Of a DNA stretch of 5,604 nucleotides, positions 1-5,052 are shown piece by piece. The position numbers and the translations under genes are program-made. The DNA is taken from assembly GCA_937914895.1 (NCBI GenBank), contig CALGIL010000009.1, forward strand, positions 1-5,604. Reading direction: 5' to 3'. Numbering within the stretch: position 1 is the stretch's first letter; every line of letters begins with the position of its first letter. The notes beneath the pieces were generated by a model. It did not search any database. It was not told the origin of the DNA and saw nothing but the letters and a program-made list of their open reading frames with translations. Source of the DNA: an uncultured Angelakisella sp. GTDB lineage: Bacteria; Bacillota; Clostridia; Oscillospirales; Ruminococcaceae.

Positions 1-33
1 GAGCGGTCAACGCGACAATGCCGCAAGTGTTCA

Positions 34-166
34 AGCTGACTCTTAATCAGCGGGTCCTGGGTTCGAGGCGCGGCAGCCATTCGCCTTGCTCATGGGCCAA
101 CGCCACTCCGCGGAAAGCCTGCCACTGACAGCCTTTCTTATCGCTCCGTACTGAAGGCGCACCACC
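34..166 (+). pseudogene. Broken tRNA-Lys remnant, interrupted by about 83 bp
   Basis: Bases 34-67 are identical to bases 225-258 of the intact tRNA-Lys gene just downstream, covering the anticodon arm, variable loop and first half of the T arm. Bases 151-167 are identical to 262-278, covering the T-stem 3' strand, acceptor 3' strand, CCA and the CCT spacer after it. Between them, 83 unrelated bases (68-150) replace the TCC of the intact gene. The acceptor 5' strand and D arm are missing upstream of 34, so no cloverleaf can form. Because the downstream match includes the intergenic CCT, a tandem duplicate of tRNA-Lys plus spacer that later broke is the simplest explanation. An integration scar or an assembly chimera near the edge of the window are alternatives. 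Confidence 0.6.
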
Positions 167-199
167 TTTGACAGCAGCACACACAAGCGCGTTCTACAT

Positions 200-275
<76 letters not shown>

Positions 276-278
276 CCT

Positions 279-353
279 GGCCCGTTGGTCAAGCGGTTAA
301 GACACCGGCCTCTCACGCCGGTAACGGGGGTTCGATTCCCCCACGGGTCACCA
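279..353 (+). tRNA. tRNA-Glu(CTC), CCA encoded
   Basis: The acceptor stem pairs GGCCCGT (279-285) with ACGGGTC (343-349) with one G-U pair, A350 is the discriminator and CCA is at 351-353. The anticodon stem CCGGC (305-309) / GCCGG (317-321) encloses CTCTCAC, giving anticodon CTC, which reads the glutamate codon GAG. The D-loop GGTCAAGCGGTTAAGAC and the T arm GGGGG-TTCGATT-CCCCC are typical of bacterial tRNA-Glu. It sits 3 bp after tRNA-Lys in the same transcript. Confidence 0.96.
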
Positions 354-357
354 CGTC

Positions 358-417
358 GGAGCAAAGTTCGCTAAGCTGCGGTTCTATGCCTGCGGGCATG
401 AAACCTTTGCCCGCTCC
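358..417. repeat. Long imperfect intergenic hairpin after tRNA-Glu
   Basis: GGAGC (358-362) and GCTCC (413-417), then GCAAAG (361-366) and CTTTGC (405-410), then an 11-bp stem 380-390/395-405 with one mismatch and a TGCG loop, can nest into one long stem-loop. The apical stem pairs GGTTCTATGCC with GGCATGAAACC. There is no T-run after it, so it is a poor intrinsic terminator. It may be an RNA-processing structure between tRNA-Glu and 5S rRNA, or a copy of a palindromic intergenic repeat. Only the pairing is seen; the role is inferred. Confidence 0.45.
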
Positions 418-432
418 CTTGCTCCTCCTCTA

Positions 433-459
433 CCCCACAAAATCTGCGATTTTGCGGGG
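433..459. repeat. 12-bp GC-capped hairpin upstream of 5S rRNA
   Basis: CCCCACAAAATC (433-444) pairs with GATTTTGCGGGG (448-459) around a 3-base TGC loop, with one mismatch (A437 against C455). No T-tract follows, so termination is doubtful. Two smaller hairpins lie between it and the 5S gene: AGGGC-GAAG-GCCCT at 468-481 and AGCTGG-CAAA-CCAGTT at 501-516. The whole 354-530 gap is therefore structured, and no protein gene is seen in it. Confidence 0.45.
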
Positions 460-530
460 ACCCCAAAAGGGCGAAGGCCCTACAACAACAGAATATCGAG
501 AGCTGGCAAACCAGTTCTTTGATAGACACG

Positions 531-646
<116 letters not shown>

Positions 647-650
647 TCCT

Positions 651-683
651 CCCACAGCGGTCCTCCTCTTGGGCCGCTGTGGG
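651..683 (+). terminator. Strong hairpin directly after 5S rRNA
   Basis: CCCACAGCGGTCC (651-663) pairs with GGGCCGCTGTGGG (671-683), 13 pairs with one G-U, around a 7-base loop. The bases after it (TTCTCCACATTTT) form only a weak T-tract and run into tRNA-Asn at 696. It could be a leaky terminator or a site where 5S rRNA is processed from the downstream tRNAs. The hairpin is certain as a pairing pattern; its role is not. Confidence 0.5.
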
Positions 684-695
684 TTCTCCACATTT

Positions 696-771
696 TCCTC
701 AATAGCTCAGTTGGTAGAGCATGCGGCTGTTAACCGCAGGGTCGTTGGTTCGAGTCCAACTTGGGGAGCCA
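696..771 (+). tRNA. tRNA-Asn(GTT), CCA encoded
   Basis: The acceptor stem pairs TCCTCAA (696-702) with TTGGGGA (761-767) with one T-G pair, G768 is the discriminator and CCA is at 769-771. The anticodon stem TGCGG (722-726) / CCGCA (734-738) encloses CTGTTAA, so the anticodon is GTT and the tRNA is asparagine. The D arm (AGCTCAGTTGGTAGAGC) and T arm (GTTGG-TTCGAGT-CCAAC) are standard. It begins 12 bp after the 5S hairpin. Confidence 0.96.
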
Positions 772-780
772 TCGATCTTT

Positions 781-813
781 CATGCCGTGCCGTCTTGCGG
801 GCGGCATGGCATG
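781..813. other. 12-bp intergenic hairpin between tRNA-Asn and the CAT tRNA
   Basis: CATGCCGTGCCG (781-792) pairs with CGGCATGGCATG (802-813), with one G-U pair, around a 9-base loop. It fills most of the 60-bp gap. It is followed by AGGGATTCTTT, which lacks a clean T-run, so it may be an RNase recognition or transcript-stabilising structure rather than a terminator. Confidence 0.45.
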
Positions 814-831
814 AGGGATTCTTTCAATTAT

Positions 832-908
832 GGGCCTTTAGCTCAGCTGGTCAGAGCAACCGGCTCATAACCGGTCGGTCCCGGGTTCGAATCCCTGAAG
901 GCCCACCA
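832..908 (+). tRNA. tRNA with CAT anticodon: elongator Met, or Ile2 (lysidine type)
   Basis: The acceptor stem pairs GGGCCTT (832-838) with AAGGCCC (898-904), A905 is the discriminator and CCA is at 906-908. The anticodon stem ACCGG (859-863) / CCGGT (871-875) encloses CTCATAA, so the anticodon is CAT. The acceptor begins with a paired G-C, which argues against initiator tRNA-fMet. C4-G69 and C5-G68 in the acceptor stem, together with the CTCATAA loop, resemble bacterial tRNA-Ile2, whose C34 is changed to lysidine by TilS to read AUA. By anticodon alone it would be annotated Met. The T stem has a C-T mismatch at its second pair (882 with 896). Confidence 0.92.
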
Positions 909-918
909 TTTTTGAAAT

Positions 919-994
919 AGGGGTATAGCTCAGCTGGTAGAGCAGCGGTCTCCAAAACCGCGTGCCGAGGGTTCAAATCCTTCTGCCCCTGCCA
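919..994 (+). tRNA. tRNA-Trp(CCA), CCA tail encoded
   Basis: The acceptor stem pairs AGGGGTA (919-925) with TGCCCCT (984-990), with one T-G pair, G991 is the discriminator (usual for tryptophan) and CCA is at 992-994. The anticodon stem GCGGT (945-949) / ACCGC (957-961) encloses CTCCAAA, giving anticodon CCA for UGG. The T arm is GAGGG-TTCAAAT-CCTTC. It is the last RNA gene of the cluster, ending 5 bp before the terminator stem. Confidence 0.96.
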
Positions 995-999
995 TCATA

Positions 1000-1065
1000 T
1001 CAAACAAAAAACCTGCTGGAATAGCTTATTAGGCTATTCTATGCAGGTTTTTTGTTTGATTTTTT
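1000..1065 (+). terminator. Strong intrinsic terminator closing the tRNA/5S cluster
   Basis: Bases 1000-1016 pair perfectly with 1043-1059 (17 pairs, including a CCTGC/GCAGG core and A6/T6 runs). The stem continues after a small internal loop with GAATAGC (1019-1025) and GCTATTC (1033-1039). T-runs follow at 1048-1053 and 1060-1065. The A-run on the left arm makes it potentially bidirectional, although no converging gene is visible. Confidence 0.88.
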
Positions 1066-1248
1066 GTGGGCTCCTCCAGTGATTCCTCTTAATTCCCAAA
1101 AGGAACAGAAGCCCAGTGTCATTACCCGGCTTTTTTGGTGGCCAGGCGGGGCTGGGGGCGCCGGGGTGCCAGAAGAGCACAGCGTTGGGCAGTTTTGCGG
1201 GCTGCGGGGTCATTGCCATGGCTTTTTCGACAGAAGGCAGGGTAACAT
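1066..1248. other. GC-rich gap with no supported gene
   Basis: These bases lie between the terminator and the AT-rich regulatory region. Short reading frames exist on both strands, but none has a ribosome binding site at a sensible spacing, and the longer ones run into the terminator stem. A G-rich run with GGCGCC is seen around 1145-1170. Nothing here can be assigned a role. Confidence 0.5.
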
Positions 1249-1290
1249 TTGCGAAATACAGGATAGGATATAATAGCTAGTATTTCGCAA
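1249..1290. promoter_or_regulatory. 11-bp perfect inverted repeat upstream of the gntR promoter
   Basis: TTGCGAAATAC (1249-1259) is repeated in inverted form as GTATTTCGCAA (1280-1290), with a 20-bp AT-rich spacer that contains TATAAT (1269-1274). A degenerate further copy of the core, TCGCAA, lies at 1316-1321. It sits 38 bp upstream of the -35 box of the gntR promoter. It could be a binding site for a dimeric regulator that spans two helical turns, or a hairpin in a longer transcript. The TATAAT has no good -35 partner. Confidence 0.5.
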
Positions 1291-1327
1291 TTAAAACATG
1301 ATAATATTACAAAAATCGCAAAATATA

Positions 1328-1356
1328 TTGACAAGTACAATAAAAACTTGTATTTT
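1328..1356 (+). promoter_or_regulatory. Sigma-A-type promoter of the gntR gene
   Basis: A perfect -35 box TTGACA (1328-1333) is followed by a 17-bp spacer and the -10 box TATTTT (1351-1356), with TAATAAT immediately after. Transcription would begin near 1363, giving a leader of about 54 bases before the start codon at 1417. It is the best promoter in the window. Confidence 0.78.
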
Positions 1357-1368
1357 AATAATACAGGT
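1346..1368. promoter_or_regulatory. Candidate operator over the -10 box (autoregulation)
   Basis: ACTTGTATT (1346-1354) and AATACAGGT (1360-1368) form a near-perfect inverted repeat (8 of 9 positions) around 5 bases. A further inverted half-site ACAAGT lies at 1331-1336, inside the spacer. GntR/FadR-type regulators bind short palindromes of this kind and often repress their own gene. The position over the -10 box fits repression. That the downstream FCD protein binds here is inferred. Confidence 0.5.
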
Positions 1369-1416
1369 TAGGACCGCATACCCATGTGAAGGACAAAAGG
1401 AAAGGTTGGTTGACGT

Positions 1417-2139
1417 ATGCCGGAAATTGTTCCCCAAAGACTGCGGGAGCAGGCCTTTGAAAGCATCAAGGACATGGTCCGATCGGGCGAGCTGAAGCAG
1501 GGAGACCTGCTGCCCAGCGAGAATCGACTGGCCGAGCTGCTGGGGGTCAGTCGGGTGACGGTGCGCTGGGCATTGAATCAGTTAGCCGAGGCCGGCATCA
1601 TCAGCACCCGAAAGGGAAAGGGCAGCACGGTGGTGGTGGACTGGAAGGGCCTCTTGGAGCAGGGTGAGCTTCACGACCAGGCGGAAGAATACCAGGCCGT
1701 CTTTCTTCAGTCCACCCAGGCCAGACGGCTCATCGAACCCGTGGTGGCCCGGTGGTCTGCCGAGAGCGCCACGGAGGAAGACATTACCCGGATGGAGTTC
1801 TCCCTTGGAAACGAGGAGGAAGAGTTTGTATTCTCCCCACTCATGGGAGAAGTCACCCAGCAGATGGATTTTCACACCTGCATCTGGATCTCTCTCCATA
1901 ATACCATTTTGATGGACACCTGGAAGCATCTGGCGGAGACCTCCAGAATCATTAATCAGCTTCCTTTTGTGCCGCCCACCCACCGCAGCTGGCAGAAGAC
2001 GGAAGCATGGGAGCAGCACAGGCGCATCTTTGACGCCATCCGGGGCCGACAGGGGGACTACGCCTATTTCTATATGTTGGAGCACTGTGACTGGATTACC
2101 GAGACCTACGGACAGTATTTTAAGGACTTTTTAAGATAA
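1417..2139 (+). CDS. GntR-family transcriptional regulator, FadR/FCD subfamily
   Basis: A 240-residue DNA-binding repressor or activator, the usual length for FadR-type GntR proteins. Residues about 8-75 form the winged helix-turn-helix, with LPSENRLAELLGVSRVTVRWAL at 32-53 as its core and KGKGSTVVV (66-74) as the wing. Residues about 95-230 match the all-helical FCD ligand domain, with ARRLIEPVVARWSAESA at 102-118 and histidines H153, H201 and H223 where FCD proteins bind a metal that helps hold a carboxylate. The usual D-x-x-F-H motif reads Q149-M-D-F-H, so the metal aspartate appears shifted or lost. The ATG has an in-frame TGA just upstream and an AAAGG site at 1401-1405. It lies upstream of and co-directional with the dehydratase and permease genes, so it probably controls them; its ligand is unknown. 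Confidence 0.9.
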   Translation: MPEIVPQRLREQAFESIKDMVRSGELKQGDLLPSENRLAELLGVSRVTVRWALNQLAEAGIISTRKGKGSTVVVDWKGLLEQGELHDQAEEYQAVFLQSTQARRLIEPVVARWSAESATEEDITRMEFSLGNEEEEFVFSPLMGEVTQQMDFHTCIWISLHNTILMDTWKHLAETSRIINQLPFVPPTHRSWQKTEAWEQHRRIFDAIRGRQGDYAYFYMLEHCDWITETYGQYFKDFLR

Positions 2140-2161
2140 GTGCTGTGCCCGCGAAAGCACT
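2139..2161 (+). terminator. Small hairpin at the end of gntR, weak
   Basis: AGTGCT (2139-2144) pairs with AGCACT (2156-2161) around an 11-base loop, beginning on the last base of the stop codon. AATGTCTTTT follows it. The stem is short and the T-run imperfect, so read-through into the downstream genes is likely. Confidence 0.3.
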
Positions 2162-2257
2162 AATGTCTTTTGTGTGGATACAGTACCCCGCCTATGCCCC
2201 GGTGTGTGGGCGCCGTCAAGGGGCGGTGATATTTCCGTTTTTGGTATGGGCCAAGGG

Positions 2258-2283
2258 AAAATCTTGCCGGAACGGGGATTTTT
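2258..2283 (+). terminator. Candidate terminator or attenuator hairpin in the dehydratase leader
   Basis: AAAATCT (2258-2264) can pair with GGATTTT (2276-2282), with CCG-GAA-CGG (2267-2275) stacking on top and a five-T run at 2279-2283. It is A-flanked on the left and T-rich on the right like an intrinsic terminator, but the GC core is only 3 pairs. It lies upstream of the small ORF at 2317 and could modulate transcription into the dehydratase gene. The evidence is pairing only. Confidence 0.3.
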
Positions 2284-2284
2284 G

Positions 2285-2350
2285 ATAACCGGAAATAAAA
2301 GCTGGGAGGTGTGTTGATGAGGTACGGCCTTGGCAAGGGTTATAACCGGA
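2285..2350. promoter_or_regulatory. Palindrome GGTTATAACC and paired ATAACCGGA boxes
   Basis: ATAACCGGA occurs twice in direct orientation, at 2285-2293 and 2342-2350. The second copy overlaps a perfect 10-bp palindrome GGTTATAACC (2338-2347). Paired sites 57 bp apart upstream of a catabolic gene could be regulator-binding boxes. No convincing -35/-10 pair was found between 2140 and 2429, so the start of the dehydratase transcript is not fixed. Confidence 0.3.
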
Positions 2351-2412
2351 TAGGGCCGGATTGCCTCAGAAGGAAGAAATCGGCAAGCAGAAAAAGGCAA
2401 GCAGAGAAATAG
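2317..2412 (+). CDS. Possible 31-residue basic leader peptide
   Basis: A small open frame with ATG at 2317 is preceded by a strong Shine-Dalgarno site GGGAGG (2304-2309) at 7 bases. It ends in TAG at 2410-2412, just 5 bp before the GGAGGG site of the dehydratase gene, so translational coupling is possible. The peptide has 11 Lys/Arg out of 31 residues and only two acidic ones, with RRKK at 18-21 and RKR at 25-27. It is too short to match a family, and no function is assigned. It may be a regulatory leader peptide, or a chance frame with a fortuitous Shine-Dalgarno site; the strength and spacing of that site are the main argument for it. Confidence 0.35.
   Translation: MRYGLGKGYNRIGPDCLRRKKSASRKRQAEK
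2382..2409. repeat. 14-bp tandem repeat, two copies
   Basis: GGCAAGCAGAAAAA (2382-2395) is followed directly by GGCAAGCAGAGAAA (2396-2409), identical at 13 of 14 positions. It lies between the candidate leader palindrome and the dehydratase ribosome binding site. The period is not a multiple of three, so a copy-number change would shift the frame of the small ORF that spans it. Confidence 0.6.
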
Positions 2413-2416
2413 GAAT

Positions 2417-2422
2417 GGAGGG
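2417..2422 (+). promoter_or_regulatory. Ribosome binding site that fixes the dehydratase start
   Basis: GGAGGG lies 7 bases before the ATG at 2430. The frame is open upstream to a TTG at 2361, and an in-frame ATG at 2415 overlaps this site, but only 2430 has a Shine-Dalgarno sequence at correct spacing and begins with MKIT, the usual first beta strand of the family. Confidence 0.85.
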
Positions 2423-2429
2423 TGTATGT

Positions 2430-3611
2430 ATGAAGATCACATCAGTTGACGTTATCACCATGAAAAGGCAGGACTTCTGCGCGCAAACACCGGTTATCTG
2501 CCGTATCAACACGGATGAAGGGCTTTACGGATACGGTGAGGCGGGGGTATCGATCAACGATTTTTCTCTGGGCTCCGCAAAATTGCTGGAGCTGTTCGCT
2601 AAGTCTATCATTGGAATGAATCCCCTTGAGATCGACGTTATCTGGAGCAAGCTGTATTCAAATTTCTGGGCGCAGGGCTCCGGCGGCGTCATTATGGCTG
2701 CCATCAGCGCCATCGACGTGGCGCTGTGGGACATTAAGGGCAAATACTTTAATGTTCCCGTTTACATGCTGCTGGGCGGCAAACACCGCGACAAACTCCG
2801 CGCCTATGCCAGCCAACTACAGAACGGCTGGGGGTATGAGGAGTTTCTGCGCTCACCGGGCGATCTGGGCTTCCTCAGGGAGGCCTGTGTCGCCGCCATA
2901 GAGGACGGATACGATGCGGTAAAGATCGACTTCATCAATAAATATGAAGATGGCAAGCGCATGGGCACCGACATTCTGAAGAACTGGATTCCCCCCAACC
3001 TGATGAACCTTTTTGTAAAGCGCGTCGAGGTCGCCCGTGAGGCGGTTGGCCCCGATGTGGACATCATCATGGAGAACCACTGTCTCACCTCTGCCAACAC
3101 GGCCATTCAGTTGGGCCTTGCGACCCAGCACCTGAACATCATGATGCTGGAAGAGCCGGCAAACCCCCTTAGTCCGCTGGAATACAAGCGTGTTTCTGAA
3201 AAGCTCAACATTCCTGTGGCCACCGGAGAGCGTTCCTGGCTGCGTTGGGGATTCCTGCCGCTGCTGGAAAATGGCAGCCTTTCCGTCATCCAGCCGGATC
3301 TTGGAAACTGCGGCGGCATTACCGAGGGCCGGAAGATTGCAGACCTTGCAAATACTTATGGCGTTACCGTGCAGACGCACACCTGCAACACCCCGCTGAG
3401 CGTGGCCGCGGCGCTACACCTGGAGGTGGCGATTCCCAACTTTATCATTCACGAGCACCACACCGTCAACACCCTGCCCGCGACGCGGGAATGCTGCGTG
3501 TATGATTACCAGCCGGTCAACGGGTATTTTGATATTCCCGAGATTCCGGGCATCGGCAACGAACTGACCGAAAAAGCGCTGGCGGAATCCTCCATTGTCA
3601 CCGTCAAATAG
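2430..3611 (+). CDS. Enolase-superfamily (MR/MLE) dehydratase, D-galactonate dehydratase-like
   Basis: A 393-residue cytoplasmic enzyme of the mandelate racemase/muconate lactonizing type, of normal length. Such enzymes use Mg2+ to stabilise an enolate formed by taking a proton next to a carboxylate; many dehydrate sugar acids to 2-keto-3-deoxy acids. The N-terminal capping domain spans about 1-125, with INTDEGLYGYGEAG at 26-39 and DVALWDIKGK at 96-105. The barrel follows, with K165-x-D167, likely metal ligands E215 (in ENH), E241 (in LEEP) and E267 (in TGER), then QPDLGNCGG at 288-296, H317 (in QTHT) and HEHH at 341-344. The barrel residues ENH and TGER and the THT histidine resemble the galactonate-dehydratase-type group. 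The first metal site is Glu rather than the commoner Asp. The exact substrate is not predictable. It is followed 54 bp later by the permease gene, probably in one operon. Confidence 0.88.
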   Translation: MKITSVDVITMKRQDFCAQTPVICRINTDEGLYGYGEAGVSINDFSLGSAKLLELFAKSIIGMNPLEIDVIWSKLYSNFWAQGSGGVIMAAISAIDVALWDIKGKYFNVPVYMLLGGKHRDKLRAYASQLQNGWGYEEFLRSPGDLGFLREACVAAIEDGYDAVKIDFINKYEDGKRMGTDILKNWIPPNLMNLFVKRVEVAREAVGPDVDIIMENHCLTSANTAIQLGLATQHLNIMMLEEPANPLSPLEYKRVSEKLNIPVATGERSWLRWGFLPLLENGSLSVIQPDLGNCGGITEGRKIADLANTYGVTVQTHTCNTPLSVAAALHLEVAIPNFIIHEHHTVNTLPATRECCVYDYQPVNGYFDIPEIPGIGNELTEKALAESSIVTVK

Positions 3612-3665
3612 GGCGCTTGTCCGGCTTGTGTAAAAAAACGGATTATGATGCAGGGGGAATGAGTT

Positions 3666-5027
3666 ATGGAAACAACAAATAAGAAAAGCGACGGCTTACT
3701 GGGTGTACCCTCCCTGTTCTTTATGGGGCTGGGCTCCGTCATCGGCGCCGGCGTTGTAACCTATGTCGGCCTTGCCGTGGGTTACACGGGACGCGCAACC
3801 TGGATCGCATATCTTGCCGCCATCCTGTTGGGCTTTCTTGCCAACCTTCCGTTGGTTCTGATGTCCTCGGCGGCCAGGATACACGGCGGGAACTATTCCT
3901 TTATGGCAACGACAATGGGTGACGTCATGGGCGGATATTACGGCATTACCAACACGCTGTCGGTCCTTGCGTTTTCTAACTTCGGGCTTTCGCTGGGGCT
4001 GTATCTCAATGTGGTGTTCCCCGCAGTTCCTAAAAAGGTCTTTGCCATTGCGGGTATTTCGATTTTCTTCCTTATCAACCTTCTTGGCACCGGAAAAATG
4101 GCTGCGCTGCAGAATGTCCTGTCTGTCACTTTAATTGTGGGGCTTCTGCTGTTTGGGTTCCTGGGGATGACCAGGCTGCAGCCGGATACCTTCTCTGCCA
4201 TGTTTTCTGCAGACTATTTTCTTCCGGGCACCCCCGAGGGGCGCGGCGGAAGCTGGGGCTTCTTTCAGGCGATTATGGTCTTGATGGGCTCGACGCAGGG
4301 GTACACACTGATTACCTCCTTCAGCGGCAGAAGCCGCGATGCAAAGCGGAGCATGCCCCTTGCCCTCAGCTTGATTCCCCTTGCGCTGATTGTCATCTAC
4401 GGCTCGGTGGGGCTTACCATGAGCAACGTGCTGCCCGCCGCCGAAACAGCCAACCAGCCCCTGACCGTTGTGGCAAAGCTTCTGTTTTCGCCCTTTGTCT
4501 ATTACCTGTTTGTCTTTGCGGGCCCGGTTATGGCTCTCGCCACCACTCTCAACTCCTCCTTCGGCGTCTTTGAACGTCCCTTGGTGCAAGTTACAAAGGA
4601 CGGATGGCTCCCCCAAAGCTTTGCCAAGGAGAACAAAAACGGCGTGGCCTGGAAGTTCATGGCAGCCTTTGTCGTCATCGCCGTTATCCCGATCCTCCTC
4701 AACTTCAGCATCGGCACCATTTTAAGCAACCTGACCTTTGCTACCTCCTTTGCCAATATCCTTCTGGTCATCGGCATCGCCCGGTATCCCAAAACCATGG
4801 AGGGCGCATGGGAAAACCGCGCATGGAAGGTCCCCAAGTGGTTCTTCTACGGCGCCTGCGGGGTGTGCTTTATCATCCGCCTTTTCCTCATGTACCGCTC
4901 CATCCTTACCGCAAACCTTACCATGGCCATTGTCTCGGTTGCGGTCATGCTGGCCACGCTTCTCTACTGCTTCTGGCGCAAAAAAAGCGGAAAGGTAAGC
5001 GTCGCCAAAAGCTGGGAGCTCCAATAA
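3666..5027 (+). CDS. APC-superfamily amino acid/polyamine-type permease
   Basis: A 453-residue inner-membrane transporter with about 12 predicted helices, near 12-36, 43-67, 85-116, 124-141, 147-167, 196-218, 229-251, 272-296, 328-348, 350-371, 391-411 and 415-436. The first helix carries the APC substrate-binding signature GLGSVIGAGV (21-30), and FERPLVQVTKDGWLPQSFAKENKNGVAW (302-329) is the characteristic cytoplasmic loop of amino-acid antiporters and permeases. No signal peptide is needed. The ATG follows AGGGGGA at 3652-3658. It lies 54 bp after the dehydratase gene on the same strand, so it likely imports that enzyme's substrate or a related compound. APC proteins usually carry amino acids, amines or small carboxylates, which is unusual beside a sugar-acid-type dehydratase. 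Confidence 0.85.
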   Translation: METTNKKSDGLLGVPSLFFMGLGSVIGAGVVTYVGLAVGYTGRATWIAYLAAILLGFLANLPLVLMSSAARIHGGNYSFMATTMGDVMGGYYGITNTLSVLAFSNFGLSLGLYLNVVFPAVPKKVFAIAGISIFFLINLLGTGKMAALQNVLSVTLIVGLLLFGFLGMTRLQPDTFSAMFSADYFLPGTPEGRGGSWGFFQAIMVLMGSTQGYTLITSFSGRSRDAKRSMPLALSLIPLALIVIYGSVGLTMSNVLPAAETANQPLTVVAKLLFSPFVYYLFVFAGPVMALATTLNSSFGVFERPLVQVTKDGWLPQSFAKENKNGVAWKFMAAFVVIAVIPILLNFSIGTILSNLTFATSFANILLVIGIARYPKTMEGAWENRAWKVPKWFFYGACGVCFIIRLFLMYRSILTANLTMAIVSVAVMLATLLYCFWRKKSGKVSVAKSWELQ

Positions 5028-5052
5028 GTCCCTTGTCACCCCATGGCGGCAG

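Noticed and set aside
168..197. TTGACA (168-173) with TTCTAC (192-197) as a promoter for tRNA-Lys
   Set aside because: The -10 would end 2 bases before the tRNA gene, putting the start of transcription inside the mature tRNA. The spacing to the gene makes it unusable.
1034..1219. 61-residue reverse-strand frame rich in Pro and Lys, and an overlapping 72-residue frame at 1122-1340
   Set aside because: No ribosome binding site precedes either start; the first ends inside the terminator stem and the second begins inside the AT-rich promoter region. No recognisable family.
1052..1273. 73-residue + strand frame beginning in the terminator
   Set aside because: Its start lies in the 3' arm of the terminator hairpin, it lacks a ribosome binding site and its composition follows the GC-rich background.
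2361..2429. Upstream TTG start for the dehydratase, adding 23 residues
   Set aside because: There is no Shine-Dalgarno site before 2361, the added segment is low-complexity and basic, and the family begins at the MKIT strand, which follows GGAGGG at 2430.
2853..3380. 175-residue reverse-strand frame inside the dehydratase, and similar antisense frames within gntR and the permease
   Set aside because: They are antisense shadows of clearly conserved proteins and have no independent support.
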